Part shown: positions 46,012-59,340 of the stretch, piece after piece
Layout of the letters: each line of letters starts with the position of its first letter
How positions within the stretch are numbered: the first letter of the stretch is position 1
Assembly (NCBI GenBank): GCA_026874595.1
Contig: CM049311.1
Coordinates: 69,047,453-69,111,452 of the forward strand
Direction of reading: 5' to 3'
Source of the DNA: Sipunculus nudus
Lineage: Eukaryota > Annelida > Sipuncula > Golfingiida > Sipunculidae
Length of the DNA stretch: 64,000 nt
Position numbers and translations under genes: made by a program
The notes under the pieces: generated by a model
The model's database searches: none
What the model was told of the DNA's origin: nothing
What the model saw: the letters and a program-made list of their open reading frames with translations, nothing else

Positions 46012-46055
46012 TACGCTAGGTCTGAAAATATTTCTGTGACAAGTCATACAAAAGA

Positions 46056-49000
46056 TTATTGGTCCGTTTGTATATGTGTGTATGCAAGAGGGAGCACTTT
46101 TATTTAATTTATAAATTCCATGTGCATGGTATAGGTCTAATGCTGACTATCAACTTTTTTACGAATGAATGGATACTTATTATTATTGTGGCGTTTGAGA
46201 TATACTTACCGACTATCAAATATTCAGCATGCAAGCAGATATAGGCCTAGTCTATTTTTTTATAATAAACTTTTGTTTCACATGTGTTCTATTTCCTTAG
46301 GAATTAAACAGACATGACTGGTGGTCTGATTTATTGCATGGCATTTGAAGCTGATGTCTGTAAACATGAGATTTTGTTATTGTATATGTAAATAAGATTA
46401 CGAGCTTTCATCGAGACAGCTTTACACCTGTCATTTGGGACTGTATATCGTTGTATATAATAATCTGACGCATCAGCACTTGCTTTGGCCTTGAATGGCG
46501 GGACGCGAGGAACGGAAGGTTTTTTTTTTGGGGGGGGGGGGGGCGATAATCTGTTAGAACAGTCTGAATAAAGAACTGATTTTAGTTTTCATTTGCCTAT
46601 AGTTTGTACCTTTTTCCCACTTCATTGTAATATTGATGAAGGAAGTTTTCATTTAGAATACGAAAATACCACATGAACTGGCTTGTAACCACTCAACCAC
46701 GTATAACATCACTACCATTGTTTACACTCATCCCATGTTACTTATTTTATCTCAACGCGTCGTCCTCATGAAATAAAGCTTTAAACAAAGTATTAACCAC
46801 ACAATGTACAAGTCATCATGAACAATAAACTGGTAAATATACATATATATATACGTACATATGAGCATTTTATGATACATTGTATAAGTAAAATCAGCTG
46901 GTGGAAGTTGAAAATATATTTAATTACAAGTATGCCATTACATGTACTAAAATTACATGTAAATGACAAGTTGTTTACTTATAACACATGTATATTTCAG
47001 GCACGAACATATTGTTACGACCGCTCTTGTAATATGAAGTTCCCTAATGTAATAAGTAGGGAACTATAGTGTAGAGCCTTTTGTAATATTAGTTTATTAC
47101 ATTACGGGTTGCAGTTAAAAAGCTATTGTGCACCTATTTCGCGGTAAAGAATTGTTGATTCATATATGACTTTGTAAAGAAAATGAATCGATCCGTTTGA
47201 CTTTGCATAAAGCATTGTTACAAAGTTGTACATCCACTCAACGACGTTGAGATGTGCCTATTACTTGAACTCGCTAATTTACCATCAAGCATATGCGGCT
47301 GTGAAATCATTTTTTTTTAACAAGTTGTATGTGATGAGATAGATATATTCACAACTTTGTTTGTATATTTATTTTAAACAAGTAAATTCATTAGGTCATT
47401 GTTAGAACCTTTTTACTATAATTGTAACTGATTCCAGTTTTGAACAAGTATCTATTATTTCCCGCATTAAAGTATAAATGATAATTACTAAATTAATGTA
47501 ATTGTTTGAAGATTGTTGATTTTTTCTGAAGTTCAAATCGTTAGAAGTAGGCATAATATCAATATTATAATTGTAGAACTCAACTGTTGTGCACAACTTC
47601 TCTGTGGCCACGCCTCGGAAATGCAAGTTTTTTTTTTGGTTTTGAAATGCGTTAAGGTGGTCTAAGGTTTCCACATTCTCCAATCACTCCTAGGAAATCC
47701 TAGAACATTATTTTGAATCTCTATCGCAAAGACTTATATATATATGTGTGTGTGTGTGTGTGTTAATATAATGTTTGTAAGACTGTTTGTGCATATACAT
47801 GTGTGTGTATGTGTATGCTATCAGTTGTCATTTAAGACAATTGCACAGAAAGTTGTTATGTGCAACAATAAACATATCAGCTGAAATCACAAACAAATTT
47901 TTTTTTTCAACAAAACCTCTCTTAATGCTGTTTATGAATAGACTGTCGACATTCAAACTCCCTACAGACGATAACATCTGCATGGTTATATATGATTTTG
48001 ATCTGAGTTAAAACACGTTTTATCTGAAATATCACAAAAGTAACAATGATATACAATTAAATAATTAAGTATTATTCTAAAGTTTTCTGTCGCAAAACAA
48101 TAAAATATTGTCTGCTTTAGTTGAGTTATAAAAAATCATACACTGTGATAATGATCATTATTGGTATATATATCTCGGAGTGACTTATGACTGACAGGGG
48201 GATAATAATCAAAATTTGATTTGATTGGTTGATATGCGGCGGAAGTTAATTTAAGTAGTGCCCTTACATCTTGGCAGTACCTCACCCGGTGCCATCAAAG
48301 CCTTCTGAAATTTCAGGACGTTACATTAAAGGTAAGATACACCAGAGAGGTCAAAGGCGCGATTCCAAGATTAGTGACCATGTAAAGTTAAACTAAATGT
48401 AAAATCAATTATGTAGAGCAAAACTTGTACGTCAACAAAATCAGGAATCGAGTATTTACAAGATTGATATTCAAGGTCTTTCATCTGGATTTCGGTGGAA
48501 ATAATTCATGCCCATAGTATATCCTTTAAATCAATGTTAATCTTTGTCTGAGTTTGCCACCTTTAGCAGATATTTAATAATGTGAATATTACTAATCGCC
48601 GGGAAAGCCTCTATAGGTTCATGTCCTGTTTGAGTTACTGTTTGTTTAATGCAGATAAAGATAATTTGGCAATAAGAACAATGATTTTTTTTAATCAAAG
48701 GCGCTAAAATGATCATGTATAGTTGTACAAACTTTTAATATATGCAATGCCATGTCTCTGAGATTCTATCAGTATCGCAATATTGTACGTGGTCTCATCT
48801 ATTTCTTGAGATATACAAGGAGTTACACGGGAGTCCAGAAAATATCAACTATAAAACATTCCAGCGTAACATATATATATTAATACTAGCGCCAGATCGT
48901 CCCTCTGACATTACGGCCAGATCCCTGCATGCTAACTGCATGAGTCGTGTTTGTTACGGCTATATACTGTTTATAACTCGGGACAAAGAAAGGAAATGAA

Positions 49001-49260
49001 ATGAAATGAGATGAAATGGGAAAGTTAAAAAGCCATAAAACCGCTTGTCTGATGTGCAGATATAATTCTTGAAGCTTGTTTACACGAAGTAACATTTTAT
49101 TAAAAGCATTTTTCATACGTGTTCATATATATTGTTTTATATATTCATAAAGTACTGTTAAGACAACCCAGACCTCGCCCTCTGAAAGATTAATGTAGAA
49201 TTCATTACTCAGTTCGTATTTCAAGACAAGAAACATGTATCTCCTATTACAAACTGTTCA
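46056..49260. repeat. Duplicated block upstream of the EF-hand gene, copy A
   Basis: Matches about 58235-64000 in the same orientation, for example 46080-46150 with 58285-58350, 47930-48350 with 62945-63375, and 49163-49260 with 63898-64000. Mostly non-coding. Confidence 0.85.
48265..48331 (+). other. Probable untranslated first exon of the EF-hand gene
   Basis: A stretch conserved in both block copies, ending in donor TTAAAG|GTAAG at 48331. A TATA-like TTAATTTAAG lies about 20 bp upstream of it. It would splice to the acceptor at 50566-50569. The start site is not defined. Confidence 0.5.
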
Positions 49261-49364
49261 GTCCAAACAAGCGTCGACCAGTAAAGTGTAATTTCTCAAT
49301 GACAGTTTGTAAATAACTGCCAAGGCATTTTTCCTGTACATATCCATGTCATCTATAAGAGTAT

Positions 49365-49598
49365 AGCAATAGTAATAGCATTAATGGTAGTAGCGAAAGT
49401 ATTGTATTAATACCGGAATTAGTTGTACTAGAATAGTAATAGTAATAGAAGTGGGAGTAGCCAGTGATGGTGGTAGCAGCAGTATGGTAGTACTGGTAAC
49501 AACATCAGCACAGTTAAGGTGCTAGTGGTAACTGTTGTAGTATAGTAGCAGTAAAAGTAGTAGAAGTAGCAGCAGAAGTAGTATTAAAAGCAGCAGAT

Positions 49599-49629
<31 letters not shown>

Positions 49630-49630
49630 C

Positions 49631-49686
<56 letters not shown>

Positions 49687-49860
49687 CAGTAGTAGTGGCA
49701 GTAGTAGTAGTAGTAGTAGTAGTAGCAGTAGTAGTAGTAGTAGTGGCAGTAGTAGTAGTAGTGGCAGTAGTAGTAGTAGCACTGGTTGTGGTAGGAACAG
49801 AGTAGCAATAGTAATGGATGCAGTAGTACCAGTAACAGTAAACTAACAGCAGCTGATGTT
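49365..49860. repeat. (AGT)n trinucleotide repeat region
   Basis: Pure and interrupted AGT/GGC runs, densest at 49590-49790. Long Leu or Tyr open frames across it on the minus strand are artefacts. Confidence 0.95.
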
Positions 49861-50184
49861 CTGGTATATATTAGTAGGAGGTGGAGCAAAGTAGCAGCGA
49901 TGTATCAGGGGCTTCAATAACCCCCACCCACCCCCCAACCCCCGAATTTTTTTATCAAGGTGTGGATGGTCAATGTAATCCTCCCCTGCTATGTTTAGAT
50001 AATGATATTTTTATACTGAAAATGATATTTATTAATAGAATAATAATATACTTTGGTTCCATTTCTGAGATTACTATGAAATATTATATTTCTAACCCTT
50101 TTTAGAAATATCCTATAGTGGAAACATAACACTTGTTTTAAAACCTTATACCGAAATGTTATGTGTCACACAGTCGATAAAAGG

Positions 50185-50187
<3 letters not shown>

Positions 50188-50236
<49 letters not shown>
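50188..50236. repeat. (TA)n microsatellite
   Basis: TA dinucleotide run upstream of the EF-hand coding exons. Confidence 0.95.
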
Positions 50237-50239
<3 letters not shown>

Positions 50240-50569
50240 AAAATATTGTCCCAACTTTGATTTCCCTCCCAGGCCTGCGAATCATTGCTGACCACGCAAT
50301 CAGATATAATTACGCCACTGAGAAGTAGTATAAATTGGAGCATTAGTAGTACTTAGTGGTTATAGCAGTAGCCTTAGTAGATTTAGTAGAAGTAGTAGTA
50401 GGAGGAGGAGGGGTAGGTGGAGAAGGTATAGTTGTACAAGTGGCGGAGGAGAACCAGCAAGTGCAGTTGTAGTAAGAGTAGAAGTGTCAGGTATCAATAT
50501 AAAGTAATATATTCATTAAACCATGAATCTATTCTAGATATATAAATGTGTGACTTTTATATTTCGCAG

Positions 50570-50946
50570 ATAACGGGGCCACGTGATTCGCCAACCAGAC
50601 AAGTATGAGGCTGGGCGTAGTTTTTATAATCTCCGCGCTGATCGTTATGGCGTTGCATGTCGACCAGAGTGAGGGAAAGGCTCGCCGTCGTGGACGTGGT
50701 GGCACAGTTAAAAAAGTAAGATACCAAAACAATGTGAGAACTCCCGCGGGGCGCCCGGGAAGGTATGGCCAGGTACATTACAGGCCTCGGGTCAGATGGC
50801 AGGGCTTCAACCGACAATACAGGCCTCGAGGCAGATTGCAGGGCTACAACCAACAACACTGGCCTCGGGGCGGAAGGCAGGGCGGTAACCAACAATATGG
50901 GCCCTCTGGCGTGCCTGGTTGCCCCTATCAGGATCCTGCCGGACAG
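50570..50946 (+). CDS. EF-hand gene: exon with ATG, signal peptide and repeats
   Basis: Acceptor AG at 50568-50569, 35 nt of leader, ATG at 50605, donor GGACAG|GTAAAA in phase 0. Homologous DNA was not found in the second block because that block runs off the window. Confidence 0.82.
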
Positions 50947-51608
50947 GTAAAATATCTGAATCATGTAAAGTTTTTTTTCATTATTTTTATATTCATTTTT
51001 AAACTACAAGTTAAATAGGATGTATAACAGTATATTCACTGGGATAATTGTAACTGGATACTTGTACTTAATACTTATATATCATTGTGAAACCTGTATA
51101 ACTTATTTCATTTTAAATTTGGATATTTTAACCATAATTTCACCGAAAAATGCGTGAGGGTTCACCTTTTTTTGCAGGGCGGAAAATACCCGTTCAACCA
51201 CTTTATTTAAAGTTCTTTCATATTTTCAGCAATTATTTTTTTTCCGTTTTAATGATGGTGTCTCACCGAATGATCAGAATGCACTGGTCTATAGTGTTTT
51301 CAGTGTTTTATGTGGTTTATGTTTCCGTATTAATTTAGAGTATCGTTAAGTATCATAAATAGATGCTACGCATAGTGTAGAATTTGACGTCATGAAACAC
51401 TTTTAAATAATTAGCATGTAACAGAAAATAAGATACGGCTACGGAAAGCATACCTTTTTCCAAACAAATTCACAAATCAGAATTGTATAATGTTATAATT
51501 GCTCTTTTTTTCAGGAATTACCTCAAATATTTTCAAACTTTTTAATGTTAATACGTTTTATATCTGTTTCCTAAACTCTCATCTAAAAATATTGATTTTA
51601 GGCTATTT

Positions 51609-51676
<68 letters not shown>

Positions 51677-52880
51677 ATATGGTAAGAGCGAAAGATAAGC
51701 CTATAGTCAACGTTTCAAAATCGTGACATTTAACCTAACAATATTTGCCATGGCAAATATTGTCCATAGCAAATATTTTTCGTGTCTCACCAAGTTGCAA
51801 AATCCTCACCAATTCGGAAAAAAATTACTGTAAATATGTATAAGCAAATATGCAAATATCATACTGAAGGCTTTTTTTAAAGTATCACAGTAAATTGCGT
51901 GAAGGTGGCGCAGTGTCGCAATAGACACTTTATAATTTTTTCATATCTCTTAGGATACTTTTATTTGATACTTATTTACTGTTATATCTATTTCCGGAAA
52001 ACCCAGAGTAAGCAACGATAATGGTTTTGTATTTAAGACATTCTATACACAGGATGACAGCGCCCTGCCCAGGGAATTCAGTGACTATGACGAAAACTCG
52101 GACGGCAAAATCAGCAGGGAGGAATTCAAGCGTGTCCTAGCAGCGCAAGATAAGATGGCTGCCGCCGATCAAGCCAATAACCAAGGTGAACACGCAGCCC
52201 CTCCCCCCCCCCCCCCCACCCCCCCCCCCCCCAACACCACCAGACAAGGCTTCCATTACAGTTGTTAATGGAATAAGCTGTAATAGTCTATAACTATTAC
52301 TTTTAATTATTACTATTACCCCATGTCTGCCCCCCCCCCCCCCCACATATCCTACATACAATCAAACAAATATAAAAGTACGTCAGCATACAGCTCAAGC
52401 TTTGTTTCTATTTGTCTGGCTTGATACACTCTAAGTATCCACAACCATATCCGTGTCCCTTACCGTGTTCGTGTGGAAATCATCCTTACATCTGTTAACG
52501 AATATATATCCAGCTTGATTATCTGTAAATTAAGTTCTATATTTTTTCAAATAATCCAAACAGTCCATGTGTGAGTATACAGTTGGGATCTGATGGATAT
52601 TGTGATATACAATACAGACATCAATTGATGATGTGATCAACTGATCACATGAAGCTTTATTCCATTTTGATATATGATTAAAAATATGTTAACTTAACTG
52701 GTACAATCTGAATAAAGTGAATAAACTAAAAAATTATAAATATTAATAAGTATAATATTATCAATTATATATTATATTTTCACTATACATGTTTTGCTAC
52801 CTACGTGCGCTTTGCATATCACTTTTTCATTTTTTTTATTTTGAACAGGACTCGTAGAAGGAGAAAAGAGGCTAGGCTGA
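50605..52880 (+). CDS. Secreted basic repeat protein with one EF-hand
   Basis: Three coding exons, 50605-50946, 52053-52185 and 52849-52880, join in frame to 168 codons plus stop. Residues 1-24 are a signal peptide (hydrophobic VVFIISALIVMAL). Residues 25 to about 105 are very basic (KARRRGRGG), with a roughly 13-residue unit repeated three times (YRPRVRWQGFNRQ, YRPRGRLQGYNQQ, HWPRGGRQGGNQQ). Exon 2 encodes a canonical EF-hand, DENSDGKISREE, with Asp, Asn, Asp, Ser and Glu at ligand positions 1, 3, 5, 9 and 12. The protein should bind Ca2+ outside the cell; a role in an extracellular or shell matrix is a guess. The start is the first ATG after acceptor TTTCGCAG. I do not recognise a named family for the repeat part. 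Confidence 0.85.
51613..51673. repeat. (AT)n microsatellite
   Basis: AT dinucleotide run in intron 1 of the EF-hand coding region. Confidence 0.95.
52053..52185 (+). CDS. EF-hand gene: EF-hand exon
   Basis: 133 nt between CTATACACAG and CAAG|GTGAAC, phase 0 in and phase 1 out. It encodes the whole calcium-binding loop and the exiting helix (FKRVLAAQDKMAAADQ). Confidence 0.87.
52201..52344. repeat. Poly-C tracts in intron
   Basis: Long C runs at 52205-52232 and 52331-52344, just after the EF-hand exon. Confidence 0.95.
52849..52880 (+). CDS. EF-hand gene: last coding exon
   Basis: 32 nt after TTGAACAG. It encodes GLVEGEKRLG and TGA (52878-52880). Confidence 0.75.
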
Positions 52881-53035
52881 AAAACGCATAAAGGATACGG
52901 GGGACTCATGAACTGGACACTTAAACTTTATTCGCTTTTAGCTGTTTTAACCTGGCTCTGTGAGATAAACGTACATTTGCGATAAATTTACTATGCAGGA
53001 GGTTTTATGAAATATATCTTTGTATCTTGTTCCGG

Positions 53036-53041
53036 AATAAA
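53036..53041 (+). terminator. Poly(A) signal of the EF-hand gene
   Basis: AATAAA about 155 bases after the stop codon. A second AATAAA lies near 53135. Confidence 0.65.
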
Positions 53042-53201
53042 TCATAAGAATCACGCACACAGGTTGACGTTATTGGTGATTGCTGAACATTTTTAGTGTT
53101 TGAGTGTCAGGTGTGAATATATTTGAGACCAATGAATAAAATATGTCGGATTAAATATCACGTACTCACACTCCTTTTAGGGAGGGGTATTAGAGCGTAT
53201 A

Positions 53202-53232
<31 letters not shown>

Positions 53233-53742
53233 ATGCATCTACGTGTGAATGCTTTTATGTGTGCAGGGGTAGCATGTAGTTCAAGCAAACATATTCCAAA
53301 TCTCATTATATTAAAAAAAATATTAATATAGATTTTACATAAAATGAGCCCAATTCCTGGAGGAAAAAAAATTTCTATCTATTTTTCTACAAAAACATGA
53401 GGATGTGTGATTTGTTCAAAAACTATTGGCACATCCATGATCATTATCAACTCGGCAGTGACGTCACACACTGGGAAACCCCTATGACTAAAAATTCTAG
53501 ATCTCAGTAAAAGCACAGTATTTCTGCTACTGTCAATCCCAAATTTTCAGCAGAGAATAAAAAACATGCATCACTAGATCTTAGTTGTTCATAAAACTCA
53601 GTCCATGATGTCACATATGTACCAGCCAATCAAATCAGGGCAAAGTATTGGATCTAAATTAAATCACCATCCACACAACAAACGCACGTGGAATAGGTTT
53701 ACTTAACCTGCATGGGTGCATGTAAAAGTGTATGCTACAGGC

Positions 53743-53744
<2 letters not shown>

Positions 53745-53811
<67 letters not shown>
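53745..53811. repeat. (TA)n microsatellite
   Basis: Interrupted TA dinucleotide run in intergenic DNA. Confidence 0.95.
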
Positions 53812-53815
<4 letters not shown>

Positions 53816-54698
53816 CATTTGTGGCGTAATGAGCGAACTTACCTAAATTAGTTTCCCCAGAATCCTGAAATAGGTCACATCTTGATCTAGAATAGCACTA
53901 CTTTGATAGGATGGAATCTTCATAACGTATACACTATTAACACCGTCGCCTTCCGCCCTAAAGATATCTAAAGCATCTGTACTGTAGGAGGGGATTTAAC
54001 TGTCCTTGCAAGGTTTTATCAGCGTTCTGGCCGGTTGCGTTAGTTCTAAGAACATTGCACGCCAGTTCGCCGACTTTTGCAAGTGTTACGTCGAAATATG
54101 ACAGTTTTTGCCGCCTTTTATGGAACCAATAATATTGTTTAAAAAAAGAGTACCAGAGTTTGAAATCTGCGAACACCTTCCATGCAGGCCAGAAAAACAT
54201 TTGTTTGTTTTGACACATGGGAACCATGTTAGCTACCCAGCAAATAACAGCTGATGTCTGATTGCGTGGTTCCTCAGAAGTGTTAGGATATGAAAGATCT
54301 CTTATCACTTTTGTTTGACCGTGTCAACAGGGCTGGTATTTGGGTAGCAACCAACGGGCACGCAACCGTTTTTTTTTTAAGTCTGTTGCGTCGCAGGCCC
54401 ACTATATGGTTAATATAGGGATTATAGCACGAAACTACCTGTTTCCATTTCTCACATAAAAAGGAATTGAATAAAAATATTTCTAAGGTTGTAACCTATC
54501 AAAATTGACATTATGTTGTAAGTTGAAAGGCCTGTAATAAAAATAACCGTTCTGGAAAGCATGTATAGCACTGGTAACATTATGCAATAACTGATTTATT
54601 TTTCCAGAGAGAATTGAAGCACAAACAGCCCGCGGTAGACATCTTGCACAGACGCTTGTATCCCTAAAGTCTTCATATTTCTAGTGTTCTTAGTTATA

Positions 54699-54908
54699 CT
54701 ACGACGAAATCAGGTGAAACGACCCAATGATAAAACGGTAATACCGTGTTATCACTTGTAATGTGACAAGGTAGCTATCTCAGTTAATACCTATCGTGCG
54801 ATTATGAGGGAAGTTTCGTTCTCAATCCGCTTAAACTCGCTTTACCTTCAAGTGATAACACGATATTACCGTTTTATTATTTGGTCGTATGACCTGATTT
54901 CGTCGTAG
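54699..54908. mobile_element. 210-bp TIR element (Tc1/mariner-like MITE)
   Basis: Terminal inverted repeats of about 60 bp start CTACGACGAAATCAGG at both ends. TA flanks each end (54697-54698 and 54909-54910), the target duplication of Tc1/mariner elements. No coding capacity. Confidence 0.8.
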
Positions 54909-54949
54909 TATCTTTCAGAACATTAGAGAAAAGATACTTTGTTATTAAT

Positions 54950-57900
54950 AGGGATTCAAGTGCCTGTGCATCTTGCATTATACAGTCCTGTTAGTGTATA
55001 ATGCATCAGGTCTGTGTACCATTTTGTACATAATTCAATTCTTGGGTGCAAAATAGTACTATGAATAGGAGAGTAATATTTTTTATTAATCAACTACGAG
55101 TTTTCAATACACATAGATGTACTCTACATTAATCAATGGAAATATGTTCAGTTGCACAGTATCTATCTAGCGCACTCCTGCATGCAAGACTCGGCTGTCA
55201 TATAACTGGGATTTACCCATGCGTGTGAGGCGGAATCCAATCTAGACCACGCTTGATTGCAGTATTTATCTGTGTGTAAACGCAATGCAGATTCTGGGCC
55301 GGGCCAAGTGCTATGGGGCCTAACTTGGACAGGATAGCGCGCTCTACGTCACTTGGTCCGGCACAGTGTGAACGCAAGTTGAAATATAGCCCGCTCGGCA
55401 TTTGTCTACCGGTCTAGCGCGCCACATTTTTCTAATGTAAATGGGGCTATTATCAGTTTTAGTTAAATCACTACAATGGAATAAAACTATCCATAAACTA
55501 AAAAAAAAGACATAATTAAAAAAAATTAGGATCCAATGCAAAGTCTCAGTAGAATGGGAATTAAAGTGATTTGCTTTGTTTTCCATCTATCTGCCTTTTT
55601 TTATTTATTAAATAATTAAGAATATTTTTATCCCTGGAAGCACTGTTGAATTAAATTGCATATCCTGTATTTATATACAAGCTTGTTGTAAATCTCACCA
55701 TTCTCCCCACCCTTGCCATTGAGTCCTTGCACCTGAGGTAGAGCTTAATTGAGTGATACTAATTAATTGTATATGTTAAAGCTGTACTTTTAACTTTATA
55801 TGTGCAGAACCATGCTGTGGGCCAGTCTGTTCCTTTTTGTAACACCAAGTGGTCAACCACTGGACAGACACCCCAGTGTGTTTTTTGGGTCATATTAATT
55901 CTTCTCTAAATTACTGAGTATGATACATGTTGGCTTCATATTTGGAACACAGCTAGATTGCTACATCATTGATTCACTCTATAGCTTTCAGCATTGTACC
56001 TTATTTGGTAATGCTGCAGTTATGATTTAAGTCGAATTTCTGTGACAGTTAATTTCTAAACTCTGTTATAAATTCTATAGTAAGAAATATCTTTATATAT
56101 TAGTTTTATACAATTTTCTGCATGTATAATCTTTGGTTCACATTTCATGCGTATCTGAAGAGACATTAAATTTCATAAAGTATTTTTTTTTGTATAATAT
56201 GAAAATTCAGTTACATCAAGAAACACAAATTTAGGTTTTATTGTTTTATTGCGACTGCTTTAATTGTATAAATAATTTAAACATATACAGAGGTTCAGGC
56301 GTGTTATAACTCCCATCTATCCCCCCCCCCCCCCCCCACCCACCCCCTATTAAGTTCTTCCACCTGTGGAGTGGGAATGTTACGGCAATTGTATAAATTT
56401 TATAAAATTAAAACAAAATGTTGTTTTAATAAAAGAATATGACCTAATTGCACAAATGTATGTATCAAGAGGTGTGTTAAAAGATTCTATATTTTTCAAA
56501 TAAAGATGTACGAAAAATGTCCTTAGATTTAAATATGTTATGTTTTTATTATAAATATTCTCATAATCAATTTCAGCTGAGCGCTGTGGCCTACAAGTCT
56601 CTTGTTTTCAAATTTATTTAGTATTAAAGTAAACAATTGATAAAACTATAAAATTTGATTAAAGTGAGATCTGTGATGATTAAAAACAATATAGAGGTGA
56701 CAACCACTGATAAAAAATGTGATTAAGCTGCCCTGGTTTCTTTTTTGTGAAAAATAATGTATATACATAGAGAAATATTTGGTTTGTCCAAAGAAAAGCG
56801 TGTAGTTCTCATATATCCAGTATCCCTTTTCATTGTGAATAGTTCATCCCTTCAATAAGTGATTTATAAATATAAATTTTCTTTTAAAAAATTATTAGGA
56901 ATTATTTCCCATTTTCATATCACTATGCTTTCATTTTTTTTCGAATGCATATGCCATTTTTATTAATGAAACAACTTATATACAAATACAAAACATACAG
57001 ATAGACATTTATCAAAATCATGTATGTTTCTGTATCACATATTTGATGTTTAACTCTTAGATGTTAGTTGCAGTATTTAATTGAAAATATTTATTTATAT
57101 ATATATACCAGTATGAGTGTGTTTGTAGTTGTGTGTTAACAAGGAATCTTTAAAAAAAAACAGGAAAAGAGAATATATTAATTTTTACTCCTTTTTGTTT
57201 CTAAAAGATAATATGGATATTATCCCATTTCCAAATGACTTTTGATTTTATCACGTTTCCTTGCAATATTCCTTATCAGAACTATAGTTCTAAATATATT
57301 TAGAAACTACTGAGATTTGGCATTGTTTTGTTGGATTTACAATTGAATATTATATACATTCATTTTTACACTTAAGAATTTTAAAATATTCACTATTGCC
57401 CAGTTTGATACTACTGGGATACTACGACGTTAGATGACACACCATGCAGTGCTGCTCTTTTACGGTTGGTTTTCTGTGAAAGTATGCCGAGGCAGCTTAA
57501 CAACTTCATATATTAAATTTTTTCATTGGTGTTTTCAAGTTCCAAACTTTTGGAACCAATAAATCTCATGGCCTTTTGGACCCTTTTCATCCATGTATAT
57601 CTGGCATTCCCTGCGTACCCAATTTCTATATGTAAGTGCATGTGAGTGATGTGTGTGTCATAAAGGGGAGGAAAGCCTTACGATTGATTGACAGTCATTC
57701 GCCACGTGGTCCTAATAGGGAATTCTGATAGGACCTCCCATGGGGTTTGCCGATGCTGGCCCCGTGGTATCCCCATCAAACAAAAGGATCAATATATTTC
57801 GTACTTAAGAATTTCAACACATTCGAAACTGACATTATGCTTACATATTTAAACCTTCGACTATAAAGAGTCGTTAAACAAACAAACTTCAGAGCACTAA

Positions 57901-58230
57901 GAGAAAGTAGATTTCAATATGAGGGTTCAACAAGGGTTCATCACATGGGTCCTACGTGGCAAAACCCATCTGTTTCATGGGCAACCTAGTCCATTAATTT
58001 TGTCGGCATTTGAGTTAGAAATCATCACTGTGCATGGTTCACTAAACGTTTGTTTATTATGATATTTTGATTCACTATTTGTTTATTTTTACGTCATACC
58101 AGAAGAGGTCACTTCAGCTGACCCGAGTAGGCCCCACGTGTTGTTCTCATGGGCTACCCCAAGGGCACAAGCTGAAATACATTAATTTATTTATATGATT
58201 TGCCCGTAAATGTTTCAGTTTAGAAGTCCC
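54950..58230. other. AT-rich intergenic DNA, no gene recognised
   Basis: Low-complexity AT-rich sequence with a poly-C tract (56321-56339). Bases about 57640-57890 end in CGACTATAAAGAGTCGTTAAACAAACAAAC, abbreviated here as a short palindrome followed by a CAAA-type tail; this looks like the 3' end of a dispersed repeat. Confidence 0.4.
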
Positions 58231-58874
58231 TTGAAATATTGCTTGTCCTTCTGTGTGTGTGTGTGCATTGTGAGTGGGAGAGGGGCACTGTTATTTAATT
58301 TATAAATCCCATATGCATTATAAAGGTCTAATGCTGACTGTCAATCTTTTACTGGCGCATGTATACTTCTTATTACTGTGACCAGGAATTATGGATGCGT
58401 TTGAGATATACATAACGACTAACAAATGTTCAACATACAAGATATAGGCCTGGAATTTTTTATCAGTTAACTTTTGTTTCAATTGTGGTTATCCCCTATA
58501 AGAAAGTAAACATACGGGTCATCTATAAAGTGTAGCATATGATGCTAATACCTGTAAAAGATGAGATTTTGTATACATATACCAGAAAATCGAGCTGTCA
58601 TCAATACAGGTTTCATTCACAATCTTTAGATATACTGACGCATCTGCACTCGCTTTGGTTGCGGCGGCACGTAGTAGTCAACGCTTATTATGTTTTATTG
58701 CTTATTATGCCCCAGGAATTGTTTCTTCCAAGTTTCAATTTGTTTTGTTATTTTGAAAATGTGTTATATGGAAAGCATAGGTTGCATGAAAGACTGTGGT
58801 GTGGGTAACCTTTTGCACGCTGTCTCGTTGAAGGCCTGCTTCATTGGCTAAGATTTAAACATTTATTTATTATA

Positions 58875-58912
<38 letters not shown>
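58875..58912. repeat. (ATT)n microsatellite
   Basis: About a dozen ATT trinucleotide units in copy B of the duplicated block. Confidence 0.95.
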
Positions 58913-58913
<1 letters not shown>

Positions 58914-59340
58914 GAACAATTCAAATCTGCTATCGGTGTTAACGTTTGGTGTTTAGGAATAATGTAACTGAACTACAAACTTATCTTTAAACAACAGAAT
59001 ATATATTGAATGGAAATAACTCTCATCACTTTCATACACGACAGGTTTTGTATATTGTCATGAATAAATAAGGCATATGGCGTTTTTCATTCACAATATA
59101 TCACGAGAGTAAACACGGTCTTGAATGCATAAAATAGTCAAACAGTCCAGTGCATCCCACTCTTTCAGTCCATTATCTATTTCCCTTCCATATTGTGTTA
59201 TATTTGCATTATTATGACGTGCGGGACTTTTTACGGTTTATCGTTTAAAGCGATACCAGTTTTTAGCATGTTTGCACCATTGATATAACTGTACCTGACT
59301 GTCGGATGTTACCGCGGTTGTGTGCTGATCATGAAGGATT

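Noticed and set aside
47290-47300. Deletion of a 0.66-kb sequence from block copy A
   Set aside because: The target duplication around the sequence in copy B shows it was gained there rather than lost here.
49522-49889. Long poly-Leu and Tyr-rich ORFs
   Set aside because: They are translations of the (AGT)n repeat.
53958-54308. A 116-codon minus-strand ORF rich in aromatic residues
   Set aside because: No recognisable domain, no splice partner and no conserved copy in the window; it could be chance or an old repeat.
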